Counted from the stretch's first letter, positions 29,238-38,103 are shown. The stretch is 64,000 nt of DNA from Pseudomonas sp. KBW05 (GCF_003852405.1 NZ_QAJM01000023.1:107268-171267); one strand, 5' to 3'. Numbers and translations: made by a program. Notes: generated from the sequence alone by a model not told the origin.

Positions 29238-29383
29238 TTATTGCTCACAGCTCCACCTTCCGTACTAATCCCACCCACCCAAGCCCCTTCTCTTTGGTCC
29301 TGCAAGCCCCGTTTCCATTGGACTTGAGCATTTTCGGCTGCAATCCTGCCGGCCAATACCGCCGAAGAACAAGGACGCTGCCA

Positions 29384-29788
29384 ATGCTCGGTTATTACGC
29401 CCAATACAGCCACCTCTACCTCACCACCCTGATGGTGGTCACCACACTGTTTTTCGCCCTGCCGATTTTTATCGCGCCGATCGCCTGGGCGCGCGCCATG
29501 CGCTGGACGATTCCCGAGCACCAGCATTTGGCGATCTATTTTGGCCGCTGCCTGGGGGCGTTCATCCTGGTGGTGGAAGCCACCATGTTGCGCTCGGTCA
29601 CCACCGGCACCAGTTTCAGCTACGCCTTCGATGTGCTGTTTGTGGTGTTTGCGTTGATGTTTGTCGTGCATGTCTATGGCGCGCTGAAGCGCATTCAGCC
29701 CATTACCGAAACCCTGGAAATTGGCTTCTGGATGATTCTGTTCGTGCTCAACACGCTGTTCTACCCCGCGACGTCCATCACGCTGTAG
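29384..29788 (+). CDS. Small integral membrane protein
   Basis: 134 residues from ATG 29384 (the frame is open to 29294). It has four predicted membrane helices, for example TLMVVTTLFFALPIFIAPIA, LGAFILVVEATML, DVLFVVFALMFVVHVYG and FWMILFVLNTLFYPAT. No domain recognised. Stand-alone gene upstream of a GGDEF gene; the 99-base gap holds a possible promoter. Confidence 0.72.
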   Translation: MLGYYAQYSHLYLTTLMVVTTLFFALPIFIAPIAWARAMRWTIPEHQHLAIYFGRCLGAFILVVEATMLRSVTTGTSFSYAFDVLFVVFALMFVVHVYGALKRIQPITETLEIGFWMILFVLNTLFYPATSITL

Positions 29789-29887
29789 CACCACGAAACA
29801 CAGTGCCGACAAACCCATATCGACACCGGGCCTGCTCAACTAGACTAGCCAGCACAACAGCTGCTGACAGCGCCCGGTGAGCCCTCC

Positions 29888-31072
29888 ATGATTGCCCATA
29901 CCCCCACGCTTTTTGCCTGTGTTGCCCTGGTGGCGACGATCATGGCGTTTTGTCTGATCCTGGTCGGCCAGTTCAATCGGGGTGACAGCCTGCTCACCAT
30001 TGGCTTCGGTTTGCTCGCCCACGCGTTGGCCTACGTTGGCTACACCTTCTACGGGCATGCGCCGCTGTGGTTTACCTACGGCGTGGCCAATACGCTGCTG
30101 GCCGTGGCGCTGGCTTTTTATGGGGCCAGCGTGTTTCGCATCGTTGAGCTGCCTGTCGCCTGGTGGCGGGCGTTTGCGCCTGCGGTGCTGATGGCGGTGT
30201 TGATGGCCAGCCTGATCGACACCCTGGAACCGCGCATGCTCGCCGCCACCTTTGTGTTGATGTTGCAGTGCGCGCTTATCATCTATTGGACATTGCGCTA
30301 CATCCCGGCCCAGGGGCGCGCGCGCCTGCTGCTAATCATTGGCTCGAGCATCAGCCTGATTGGCCTGGGCATGCGTGTGGTGGCGGTGTTCGGCGGCGGT
30401 GCGGCAGAGATGCGCTATGACGTCAGCAACCTCAAGCAAACCATCTCGGTGAGTATCGGCACGTTCACGGCGATGATGATTTCGCTGGGCCTAGTGTTGC
30501 TGTCCAAGGAGCGCAGTGAATCGCGGTTTCAGTACCTGGCGTTGCGCGATGTGTTGACTGGCATTCTCAACCGTCGGGCGATCCTCGAGCAGTTCGCCAC
30601 GGAGCTGGAGCGCGCCCGCCGCGACGGCTCCAGCCTGGCGGTGGCGATGGTCGTTATCGACCACTTCAAGCAGATCAATGATGTGCATGGCCATCTGGCG
30701 GGGGATGAAGTGATTGTTCACTGTGCAGCGCACCTGTCCCAGCGCCTGCGCCAATCCGACAGCATCGGCCGTTATGGCGGCGAGGAGTTTCTGTTGCTGC
30801 TGCCGGGCACCAGCCCTGAAGGTGCGGTGGCGGTACTCGATGAGCTGCGCGCTTCGCTGGCCGACACGCCGGCGGGGTATGGGGCGTCAAGCATTGCGGC
30901 GCGGATCAGTATCGGTGTGTGTTGCGGGGTGCCAGGGGCGTGCGACACCACCGCCAGCCTGCTGGCCCGGGCGGATGCGGCGTTGTATGAGGCCAAGGGC
31001 ATGGGGCGCAATACCTTGCGGTTGGCGCCGCCACTGTCGGGTGAGGGCGACGCTTCGTTCAGTCCGGTCTGA
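29888..31072 (+). CDS. GGDEF-domain protein, probable impaired diguanylate cyclase
   Basis: 394 residues: six or seven membrane helices (residues 1-205) then a GGDEF domain (~220-375). Residues 297-301 read GGEEF, and an RxxD inhibitory site (Arg288-Asp291) stands five residues before it. But the metal-binding Asp of the usual DxDxFK motif is Val256 (VVIDHFKQIND; codon GTT at 30653). In PleD/WspR-type cyclases that Asp holds Mg, so catalysis is probably lost or reduced, leaving a c-di-GMP sensor through the I-site. The membrane part is an unassigned sensory module. Confidence 0.88.
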   Translation: MIAHTPTLFACVALVATIMAFCLILVGQFNRGDSLLTIGFGLLAHALAYVGYTFYGHAPLWFTYGVANTLLAVALAFYGASVFRIVELPVAWWRAFAPAVLMAVLMASLIDTLEPRMLAATFVLMLQCALIIYWTLRYIPAQGRARLLLIIGSSISLIGLGMRVVAVFGGGAAEMRYDVSNLKQTISVSIGTFTAMMISLGLVLLSKERSESRFQYLALRDVLTGILNRRAILEQFATELERARRDGSSLAVAMVVIDHFKQINDVHGHLAGDEVIVHCAAHLSQRLRQSDSIGRYGGEEFLLLLPGTSPEGAVAVLDELRASLADTPAGYGASSIAARISIGVCCGVPGACDTTASLLARADAALYEAKGMGRNTLRLAPPLSGEGDASFSPV

Positions 31073-31163
31073 TCGGTTACCCACTAACGGCCAGGAACCG
31101 CTGCCTGCGTCTAGCACGTGCGTGTTCGGGGTATCCTAGCGGCCTAACTCAAGGAGGCGTGAC

Positions 31164-31367
31164 GTGAAGGGAATCAAAACCGAAACACTGCGACAGCTTG
31201 TATGCGTTGTTGTTATCGGAATCGGAAGCGGCTTGTATGGCGCAAGGCTCGTCGAATTCTGGGGAATGTTCGCGGTGATGCTGGCGCCGCACGCGGTGTT
31301 TTACGCGTGGGATAACCGGGGCTGTTTTCGGACCTCCACTAAATCCCAGACAAAGAAAAGCCCGTGA
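31164..31367 (+). CDS. Small membrane protein
   Basis: 67 residues from GTG 31164 with AAGGAGG seven bases upstream. Two hydrophobic stretches (VCVVVIGIGSGLYGARLV and FWGMFAVMLAPHAVFYAW) point to a membrane protein with a basic C-tail. Function unknown. The stop is embedded in a hairpin. Confidence 0.6.
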   Translation: MKGIKTETLRQLVCVVVIGIGSGLYGARLVEFWGMFAVMLAPHAVFYAWDNRGCFRTSTKSQTKKSP

Positions 31368-31382
31368 TGGGGAGCACGGGCT
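31359..31382 (-). terminator. Hairpin with T-run on the minus strand
   Basis: Stem AGCCCGTG (31359-31366) and CACGGGCT (31375-31382). On the minus strand it is followed by TTTTCTTTG, so it is a good terminator for leftward transcripts; on the plus strand only a weak tail exists. Confidence 0.55.
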
Positions 31383-31540
31383 AAAAGGGATGTTCATTAG
31401 GAGCTGGTTTGACCATAAGCGCTTGACTGTGAAAACGGTGTGAAAGGACAGCACCTGATGCAACCTTTTTGTAGGGCTGTGCGACACCTACCGTCTGGCG
31501 TAGTGTGTGGGTTCTTTTCCCACAGTGCAGGGTGTAATCC

Positions 31541-31837
31541 ATGTCAGATGAAGTACGGCTTGTCGTCATTATCACTACTCAGCCGGGTCGAGGTTCCGAC
31601 CAGTTGGCGGCGTTTGAAAAGCTGGCGCCGCTGGTCAGGGCCGAGGAGGGGTGCATTCAATATGATCTGCATCCCGTGGCCGGCAACCCCGACAGCTTCG
31701 TGCTGATCGAGAAGTGGGCGTCAAAAGCCACGTTGGAAGCCCACCACCGCACGGCACATATGCAAGAAGCCAGTCGACACAATCCTACGTTCCGCGCCGG
31801 GCCTTCCACGGTTTTGCTGCTTGAGGCGGCGGTTTAA
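31541..31837 (+). CDS. Antibiotic biosynthesis monooxygenase domain protein
   Basis: 98 residues, the size of single-domain ABM (YgiN/quinol monooxygenase type) proteins. Typical parts are the N-terminal strand LVVIITTQPG, EEGCIQYDLHP, FVLIEKWASKATLEAH and HMQEASR. These form a dimeric ferredoxin-like fold without a bound cofactor in many members. The real substrate is unknown; the name reflects the fold. It lies in its own small unit. Confidence 0.85.
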   Translation: MSDEVRLVVIITTQPGRGSDQLAAFEKLAPLVRAEEGCIQYDLHPVAGNPDSFVLIEKWASKATLEAHHRTAHMQEASRHNPTFRAGPSTVLLLEAAV

Positions 31838-31925
31838 GCCATCGCCTATCGCACTTTTTTGCATTTCCTCGCTCTATCTGTGACCCCACCACATTCATTC
31901 CCCGTGGACACAAGAGCGAGACCTG

Positions 31926-32681
31926 GTGCCGATAGATCGCCTGAAAGCCAGATGTAAGCGTCGCCGGACGCGGCAACCACTGCTACTGGTTGCCGCGTTC
32001 CTGCTGTGTGTCGCCGGTTGCAGCCAGCAACAGGCGCGGGACGTGGCCAAGCAGTTCAGCAATGGCAAGCCCGATGAGTTCTTCCAGACCAGCGTCGATC
32101 GCATGGCCACCCTGGGCATGCGCGACAACCTGCAAAGCCTGTATCTGCTGATGAACAAGCTCTACCTGCGCAACCCCAGCCAATGGCGGCAATCGGGTTA
32201 CCCGGACGCGGTGAGCGCGGCCCGGGAAATCCGCCTGGCGATCGAAAACCGCCGAGCACTGCCAGCCCTTGGCGAGCGTCGCGACCTGGCCGCATTGAGT
32301 TACTCCCTGAGCCCGGAGTTTCGCGGCGACCGGGTCGGCGCCTTCATCTATGCGATCGGCAGCATGATCGTCACCGCCCATGGCGGGCGCACCGAGTTCT
32401 ACATCACTGACGCGATCAACCCGCAATTCGTCAGCAACGCCGCGCGCAACATCGAAAAAGCCACCTGGCTGCTCAGCCAGCGCCAGGATGCCAATGGTGT
32501 GTTGCTGCTGTTCTCCAACGAAATCTCGGAGGAGGGCAGCAACCTCAGCTTTGCCGTGGAATTCGGCAAGATTGTTGCGCGGCTCGACCTGTTGACCCAG
32601 CTGCTGGATGAGCGCTACCGGCGTATCGGCGTCAACTATGCGCAGAGCTTGTTGCTGATGAATTTCCTGCCGGTGCAGTAA
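31926..32681 (+). CDS. Putative lipoprotein
   Basis: 251 residues from GTG 31926. Basic N-region, hydrophobic core (PLLLVAAFLLCVAGC) and lipobox VAGC give a lipoprotein with mature Cys32. The body is mostly helical (LYLLMNKLYLRNPSQWR, FVSNAARNIEKATWLLSQR) without a recognised domain. Single gene, function unknown. Confidence 0.75.
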   Translation: MPIDRLKARCKRRRTRQPLLLVAAFLLCVAGCSQQQARDVAKQFSNGKPDEFFQTSVDRMATLGMRDNLQSLYLLMNKLYLRNPSQWRQSGYPDAVSAAREIRLAIENRRALPALGERRDLAALSYSLSPEFRGDRVGAFIYAIGSMIVTAHGGRTEFYITDAINPQFVSNAARNIEKATWLLSQRQDANGVLLLFSNEISEEGSNLSFAVEFGKIVARLDLLTQLLDERYRRIGVNYAQSLLLMNFLPVQ

Positions 32682-32790
32682 GCACCCCAAATAAGTGGCT
32701 TTACATTAGTGTGGCTAAAAATGTCCAATTGCAGCGTGATAGACGGTTTGCGCCGTCTTTCATCCCTCCCGCTTTGCCCACGAGGTCACC

Positions 32791-33690
32791 ATGCAGATCA
32801 ACAGCGAGCGTGCAGCCACTGCATGCGGTTTGGTAGCGATTCTCCTGTGGAGTACCGCCGCCGGGCTTATCCGCAGCGTCAGTGAACTGTTTGGCCCGTT
32901 GGGCGGCGCGGCGTTGATCTACACCTTGGGGGCGGTGCTGTTGGTGCTGTTCCTAGGACGGCCGCGGGTGCGTGCGACGTCCTGGTTCTACCTGATTGTG
33001 GGCAGTGCCCTGTTTGTGGCGTACGAATTGTGCCTGTCGCTGGCATTGGGTTACGCCAGCACTCGCAACCAGGCGATTGAGCTTGGGGTGGTGAACTACT
33101 TGTGGCCCTGCCTGACCGTGTTGCTCGCCATTGTCATGAATGGGCAGAAGGCCCGCTGGCTGATCCTGCCTGGTACCGCGCTGGCGTTGTTTGGCATCGT
33201 GTGGGTGGTGAGCGGTGAGGGCCTGGCATTGGCCACCCTCGTCGCCAACGTGAGCAGCAACCCCCTGAGCTACAGCCTCGCCCTGGGCTGCGCGGTGACG
33301 TTTGCTTTGTACTGCAACGTCACTCGGCGCTATGCCGGTGGGCAAAACCTGGTGATGCTGTTTTTTACCCTGGCCGCCGCTGTGCTGTGGTTGAAATACG
33401 CGCTGAGCACTGAAGTGCTGCCCGCGTTCACCCTCAACAGCAGCCTGCAACTGGGCGCGGCCGGCATTGCCATGGCCGGCGGTTACGCGCTGTGGAACCT
33501 GGGCATCCTGCGTGGCAACCTGACGCTACTGGCCACAGCCTCGTATTCTGCGCCGGTGTTGTCGTCGGCATTTGCCGCGGTGTGGTTGGGTGCCCACCTG
33601 ACCGCACAGTTCTGGCAGGGCGCCGTGTTGGTGACCGTGGGCTCGCTGATGTGCTGGCAAGCGACGCGCACGCGACTGCGCGATGTTTAG
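32791..33690 (+). CDS. yddG: DMT family exporter, YddG-type
   Basis: 299 residues with about ten membrane helices in two repeated EamA-type halves. The sequence resembles YddG: ACGLVAILLWSTAAGLIRSVSE at the start, YELCLSLALGYASTRNQAIE, VVNYLWPCLTVLLAI and GNLTLLATASYSAPVLSS near the end. YddG exports aromatic amino acids in enteric bacteria; substrate here is inferred from the family. Single gene. Confidence 0.82.
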   Translation: MQINSERAATACGLVAILLWSTAAGLIRSVSELFGPLGGAALIYTLGAVLLVLFLGRPRVRATSWFYLIVGSALFVAYELCLSLALGYASTRNQAIELGVVNYLWPCLTVLLAIVMNGQKARWLILPGTALALFGIVWVVSGEGLALATLVANVSSNPLSYSLALGCAVTFALYCNVTRRYAGGQNLVMLFFTLAAAVLWLKYALSTEVLPAFTLNSSLQLGAAGIAMAGGYALWNLGILRGNLTLLATASYSAPVLSSAFAAVWLGAHLTAQFWQGAVLVTVGSLMCWQATRTRLRDV

Positions 33691-33794
33691 GAGTGCGCTG
33701 TTTCTTCTTCCGATGTAGGAATGGGCCTAACTTCACGGGCGCTGCTTGAAACGCCTACCACTCGGCAATAGCCTCGGACTTTTCTTGGAAATGA

Positions 33795-34073
33795 GTGCCT
33801 GCCTTGGGTAAGTCAAAAACGCGTTGGCCGACGGATCGCGAAATCCGCCTGCGATTTATCCTGTTTGCCGTGATTGACGTCGCGAGTGTTCAAGGCGTTT
33901 GCGCTGAGTTGTTGTTGCCAGCGCATAAACTGCTGCGCGATTCGCCCACGGAAATGCAGTTGTGCGAAACCCTTGCTGAGATTCTGGCCACCGAAGAAAT
34001 GGTTGGCTTTCGGTTTACCCAGGGTTCAGAGGCGGATGAGTTGATGCAGACGCTGAATTTTCAGCGTGGTTAG
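33795..34073 (+). CDS. Small hypothetical protein
   Basis: 92 residues from GTG 33795, without a clear Shine-Dalgarno, so confidence is modest. It has a helical middle (LRFILFAVIDVASVQGVCAE) and an acidic C-terminal half (ETLAEILATEEMVGFRF). No domain is recognised. TTG 33804 is another possible start. Confidence 0.45.
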   Translation: MPALGKSKTRWPTDREIRLRFILFAVIDVASVQGVCAELLLPAHKLLRDSPTEMQLCETLAEILATEEMVGFRFTQGSEADELMQTLNFQRG

Positions 34074-34255
34074 ATCGATTATTTCCTTATGGTTGGTCGC
34101 AATTCCTACAACGAATATCCATAACGCTACTTTAAACGCGCCCATGGATGGAATGGGCGTAGTAACAACAAATCCAACGTCATCACATCCATATCAGCTG
34201 TTTTCATCGACCAAGCCCGCCACCGAACATCCATTCCTGCTGCTCTGCCGACGTC

Positions 34256-34283
34256 TTGCGCGGTGGCCTGGCGTCTCTAGAAT
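34256..34283 (+). promoter_or_regulatory. Possible sigma-70 promoter of the Met-rich gene
   Basis: TTGCGC (34256-34261), 16-base spacer, TAGAAT (34278-34283), 47 bases upstream of the Met-rich gene start. The -10 is good, the spacing slightly short. Confidence 0.5.
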
Positions 34284-34329
34284 CGGCGCCAGAACTTAGC
34301 CATTTCCTGTCGATTACGGAGTTTCGAAC

Positions 34330-34821
34330 ATGATGAATGCAATGCAGATGCCGATGAACAACGCCATGCCAATGATGCCGATGATGGGCATGCCGATGAT
34401 GATGGCCACGATGAAGTGCGAAATGGCCGCTGACGCCATGATGTGCACCATGAAACCTGCCGCTGGCATGGACATGGCTCAGTTCAAGAACAACGCCGAG
34501 ATGATGGCGATGATGATGAACTGCGGCATGCCGATGATGATGCAGTGCGCCAATATGTCGATGATGTGCCTGTCGGCCGACGCCATGGCCATGATGAACA
34601 ACATGAACATGATGCCGATGATGGGCATGCCGATGATGAAGTGCGTGATGGAATGCACCCTGATGGCCGACAGCATGATGTGCAAAATGATGCCAATGCC
34701 CGGCATGAGCATGGCCATGATGGAAAACTGCTGCATGCTCATGAACAAGATGATGAACGACTGCGCCATGCCGATGATGATGAGCTGCAATGGCATGCCG
34801 ATGATGTGCTGCACCTGCTGA
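34330..34821 (+). CDS. Methionine- and cysteine-rich protein, possible Cu(I) binder
   Basis: 163 residues with 66 Met (40%) and 15 Cys. Start ATG 34330 with GGAG ten bases upstream. It consists of an approximate two-fold repeat: MPMMPMMGMPMM...KCEMAADAMMC in the first half and MMPMMGMPMMKCVMEC with ADSMMC in the second, each followed by a CxMPMMM(Q/S)C motif, and the end reads MPMMCCTC. No signal peptide. Met- and Cys-rich clusters are typical of copper(I) or silver(I) binding, so a cytosolic metal buffer is the main guess; no family is recognised. There is no copper exporter next to it. Confidence 0.75.
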   Translation: MMNAMQMPMNNAMPMMPMMGMPMMMATMKCEMAADAMMCTMKPAAGMDMAQFKNNAEMMAMMMNCGMPMMMQCANMSMMCLSADAMAMMNNMNMMPMMGMPMMKCVMECTLMADSMMCKMMPMPGMSMAMMENCCMLMNKMMNDCAMPMMMSCNGMPMMCCTC

Positions 34822-34842
34822 TAGGTCTAGCTCAAAGCAACC

Positions 34843-34950
34843 CTGTGGCGAGGGAGCTTGCTCCCGCTGGGGCGCGAAGCGGCCCCGCTCTTTGTCAAAA
34901 CAGACGGGGACTGCTACGCAGTCCAGCGGGAGCAAGCTCCCTCGCCACAG
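34843..34950. repeat. REPIN-type palindromic repeat pair
   Basis: Two perfect 28-base inverted arms (34843-34870 and 34923-34950; CTGTGGCGAGGGAGCTTGCT is the outer part) around a 52-base spacer containing another small inverted repeat. A second copy is at 51594-51686. This is the REPIN arrangement common in the P. fluorescens group. Confidence 0.88.
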
Positions 34951-34959
34951 GTCATCGCA

Positions 34960-35592
34960 TTAATCGAGTCTCTCGGGATACGTGATCACCAAAAACGCCA
35001 CCGCCTCACTGTCCGCCGGGTTTCGGTAGCGGTGGGGCTGGTCGGCGTAGAACAGGATCGAATCACCGGTAGACAGCAGGTAGCGCTCGTCATTGACGCT
35101 CACCTCCAGCACACCTTGGGCCACTACCAGATTTTCCTGGATACCGGGACCATGGCCTTCGGAAACTTCCTCGCCCAGTGCGCGAAGGCGGATCTCGTAG
35201 AACTCGGATTGGCGCGCCGTATCGTAGGGAAACAACGCACGGCTAATAAACGCGCCATCGGCACTCACCAGGCGCTTGCTTTGTTGCGCCGGCAACACCT
35301 CGACCCCTTCAAATGCGCGATCTTCCAGAAACGCCGCGACCGACACCTTCAAGCCCTTGGCAATCTTGCACAGCACCTTGATCGACGGCACGCTGCGCCC
35401 GGACTCGATCTGCGCCAGCATCGCGCGGCTCACACCACAGGCGCGCGCCAGGCCGTCCAGGGACAAATGCCGCTTGCCGCGCAGGCGTTGCAGATTGTGC
35501 GCGACGCACAGGCTGATGACGTCGTCATCGGAATTCGGTTTGGGCGGGGGCGCGGGAGGATCGGGCAACACATGCAGGAAATTCATCGGCAT
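34960..35592 (-). CDS. XRE family regulator with cupin domain
   Basis: 210 residues from ATG 35592 (or 35586), chosen because the stop of the tiny upstream gene overlaps it as TAATG. N-terminal helix-turn-helix of the Cro/CI type (NLQRLRGKRHLSLDGLARAC, VSRAMLAQIESGRSVPS). C-terminal cupin-like sensor (GPGIQENLVVAQGVLEVSVN, GDSILFYADQPHRYRNP). Such proteins bind an effector in the cupin and act as repressors or activators. The target is unknown; divergent TonB receptor gene is at 35973. Confidence 0.87.
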   Translation of the reverse strand: MPMNFLHVLPDPPAPPPKPNSDDDVISLCVAHNLQRLRGKRHLSLDGLARACGVSRAMLAQIESGRSVPSIKVLCKIAKGLKVSVAAFLEDRAFEGVEVLPAQQSKRLVSADGAFISRALFPYDTARQSEFYEIRLRALGEEVSEGHGPGIQENLVVAQGVLEVSVNDERYLLSTGDSILFYADQPHRYRNPADSEAVAFLVITYPERLD

Positions 35593-35750
35593 TACGCCCG
35601 GCGAGTATCGCTGGACGACGTCGCCTGTGCAGTAAACACCGCCAGCCCTGCGCGCGCCGCATACATCGCCCACATCAGCTCGGCCGCTGCGCGCGCCTGG
35701 CGGCGTTTACGGTGGAGTGTGAAGTCGATGACAGTGGCGGATGTTTGCAT
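35592..35750 (-). CDS. Small basic protein upstream of XRE regulator
   Basis: A 52-residue open frame on the minus strand (ATG 35750, TAA 35594-35592) reading TLHRKRRQARAAAELMWAMY, basic with a hydrophobic helix, and ending TSSSDTRRA. Its stop overlaps the XRE start by one base (TAATG), a strong sign of translational coupling. No function is known; it is too short for most gene finders. Confidence 0.6.
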   Translation of the reverse strand: MQTSATVIDFTLHRKRRQARAAAELMWAMYAARAGLAVFTAQATSSSDTRRA

Positions 35751-35972
35751 GGGGGCGGTCTCGTGGGGCGTGGGTGACTCAGTGGCTCCACAGTAATCTG
35801 CGCCGGTTATTTCTTTAAATACTGAGTTTGCATGTGTTAATTCGATTTTGGACTTAAGAAACGCTGTTGCACTTCGGCGCTGGTTCGTTAATCAGGAGTG
35901 ACTTGCCGGGCGTCCCTGTCTTCCCATCTGGGCCCCGCCTTTTACGTCCCCCGAATTCCAAGGACCCACCCC

Positions 35973-38084
35973 ATGTTGTTGCGCCAGCCTCCGCTCCTGT
36001 TTGCCGCCCTGACCTTAAGCTCACTGGTGCACGCCGAAGACCTGCAACTGGCCCCGGTCGAAGTCACCAGCAGCGAAGCCAGCGCCGGCGAAATCGCCGA
36101 GGCCCAGCTCAAGAGTGTGCCCGGTGGCACCAACTACATCGACATGAACAGCGTGCAGCAGGGGCGGGTCAGCACCAACGAAGACGTGTTCAAGTACCAG
36201 GCCGGTGTGTACGCCAAGGCGGCGAACAACGAAGGGGTGAAACTGTCGATCCGGGGTTCGGGCCTGAACCGCAGCCCCGGTTCCCATGGCTCGGGCTTGT
36301 ATGAAATGTTCGACGGCCTGCCGCTGACCGGCCCAGGCGGCACGCCCTATGAGTTGAAAGACCCGCTGTGGCAAAGCCGTGTCGAAGTGCTGCGCGGCGC
36401 CAACGGTTTTGATCAGGGCGCGTTGGCGTTGGGTGGCGCGGTCAACTACGTGACCCGTACCGGCTATGACGCGCCCAAGCTGCAACTGCGTTATGAGGCG
36501 GGCAGCAAAGGTTACGCCCAGCGCGAGATCAGCTCCGGCCAGGTGCTGGGAGATGCCGATTACTACATCAGCCTCACCGACTCCGAAGCCGACGGCTACC
36601 AGCGCCAGAGCGCCGCCACGGGCAAGGGCATGGCGGCCAACTTCGGCTACCGCTTCAGCCCGGAACTGGAAACCCGTTTCTATTTGCGCTACCGCGAAAC
36701 CACCAACGACACCCCGGGCAAACTCACCCGCGCGCAGATCAGCCACGACCCCCGGGCCGCCAACAGCCTCAACGCCGCCCGCGACTCCAAGCGCCTGCAA
36801 CCGGGTTCGACCTGGATCGCCAACAAGACCACCTTGCAACTGGACGACAATTCCCGCGTCGAGTTCGGTCTGGCCTACCACGACTATCCGATGGACCTGC
36901 GCGAAGGCACGATTCGCCTGAAAGTCGCCTACACCGACATCAGCAGCACCCTCAATTACATCCGCCAGGACACGTTGTTCGGCCACGACAGCAAAACCAC
37001 GATCGGCCTGCGCACCACTCAGGCGATGCCCAACAACGGTGGCGCGGAATACGTGCGCATACCGGCCGGCAACACCGCGACCTATGCCCCCGGTACCAAG
37101 ACCCGCGACTACAGCTACCTGGGCTCCGACACCGTGCTGCATATCGGTAACGACCTGGAACTGGTGCCAGACCTGTGGCTGACCACCGGCCTCGCGGCAA
37201 TCTACACTCGCCGTGAAACCGAAGTGACCTACCCGGACGCCCACGCGCCGCTAAGCCAGCACGATTGGGACTACGCGCCGCGCATCGGCCTGCGTTACGA
37301 CTTCAACCCGCAATTGCAGGTGTACGGCAACCTGAGCCGCTCGGTCGAGCCGCCGCATGCGTGGTCGATGATCTGGGGTTCCAACAAGTACTTCACCAGC
37401 GGCCCGGCCAAGGGCATGGCGCGCGAAGGCGTGAGCCTGAAAAACCAGACCGCTACCACCCTGGAAATCGGTGGGCGCGGCGAACACTGGTTCGGCCAAT
37501 GGGACCTGGCGCTGTACCGCTCCGAAGTGCGCCACGAATTGCTCACCGTGGAAACCCAGGCCCAGACAGGCACGACAAACGCCATCGTTGCCGAAAACAA
37601 CGCCAGCCCCACCGTCCACCAAGGTCTCGAATTGAGCCTGCTCAGCCTACTGTGGGACGGCGGCCGCAACGGCAAGCTCGCCCTGCGCCAGGCCTACACC
37701 TTCAGCGACTTCCACTACCGTGACGACGACCGCTTCGGCGGCAACACCTTGCCGGGCATCCCCAAGCACTACTACCAGGGGCAACTGCGTTATAGCCATC
37801 CGACGGGGTTCTACAGCAGTTTCAACACCGAGCATTCGTCAAAGGTGGCAGTGGATTACGCCAATTCCTACAACGCCGCGTCTTACACGATTATTGGCGC
37901 GACCTTCGGCTACGACGCGCCGAAACAGGACTGGCAAGCCTGGATCGACCTGCGCAACCTCACCAACCGGCGTTACGCCAACACCATCACGCCTGGGTAT
38001 GACGACAAAGGCGTGGACATGGCGCGTTCCACGCCAGCGGATGGTCGCGGTATTTACACCGGTGTGTCCTGGAGCTGGCGCTGA
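35973..38084 (+). CDS. TonB-dependent receptor
   Basis: 703 residues from ATG 35973, which gives a clean signal peptide (LLFAALTLSSLVHA, cleavage before EDLQLAP); the frame is open to 35898. Plug domain (residues ~30-145: VKLSIRGSGL, YEMFDGLPLTGPGG, RVEVLRGANG), then a 22-strand barrel ending in an aromatic-Trp tail (VSWSWR). It takes up a ferric chelate or similar ligand with TonB energy. It lacks the N-terminal ~80-residue STN signalling domain although FecI/FecR-type genes follow. Ligand not identifiable. Confidence 0.92.
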   Translation: MLLRQPPLLFAALTLSSLVHAEDLQLAPVEVTSSEASAGEIAEAQLKSVPGGTNYIDMNSVQQGRVSTNEDVFKYQAGVYAKAANNEGVKLSIRGSGLNRSPGSHGSGLYEMFDGLPLTGPGGTPYELKDPLWQSRVEVLRGANGFDQGALALGGAVNYVTRTGYDAPKLQLRYEAGSKGYAQREISSGQVLGDADYYISLTDSEADGYQRQSAATGKGMAANFGYRFSPELETRFYLRYRETTNDTPGKLTRAQISHDPRAANSLNAARDSKRLQPGSTWIANKTTLQLDDNSRVEFGLAYHDYPMDLREGTIRLKVAYTDISSTLNYIRQDTLFGHDSKTTIGLRTTQAMPNNGGAEYVRIPAGNTATYAPGTKTRDYSYLGSDTVLHIGNDLELVPDLWLTTGLAAIYTRRETEVTYPDAHAPLSQHDWDYAPRIGLRYDFNPQLQVYGNLSRSVEPPHAWSMIWGSNKYFTSGPAKGMAREGVSLKNQTATTLEIGGRGEHWFGQWDLALYRSEVRHELLTVETQAQTGTTNAIVAENNASPTVHQGLELSLLSLLWDGGRNGKLALRQAYTFSDFHYRDDDRFGGNTLPGIPKHYYQGQLRYSHPTGFYSSFNTEHSSKVAVDYANSYNAASYTIIGATFGYDAPKQDWQAWIDLRNLTNRRYANTITPGYDDKGVDMARSTPADGRGIYTGVSWSWR

Positions 38085-38103
38085 GCCTGATCCTGCGAGC
38101 CAT

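Noticed and set aside
34066-34299. 77-codon plus-strand frame before the Met-rich gene
   Set aside because: Low-complexity translation, no ribosome site, overlaps the probable promoter of the Met-rich gene.
34443-34985. Long plus-strand and minus-strand frames with His-rich translations over the Met-rich gene
   Set aside because: They arise from reading ATG-rich DNA in other frames (GAT, CAT codons), have no start signals, and one runs through a REPIN.
36021-37244. 407-codon minus-strand frame over the TonB receptor
   Set aside because: Antisense artefact of codon bias; the receptor has signal peptide, plug and barrel motifs.
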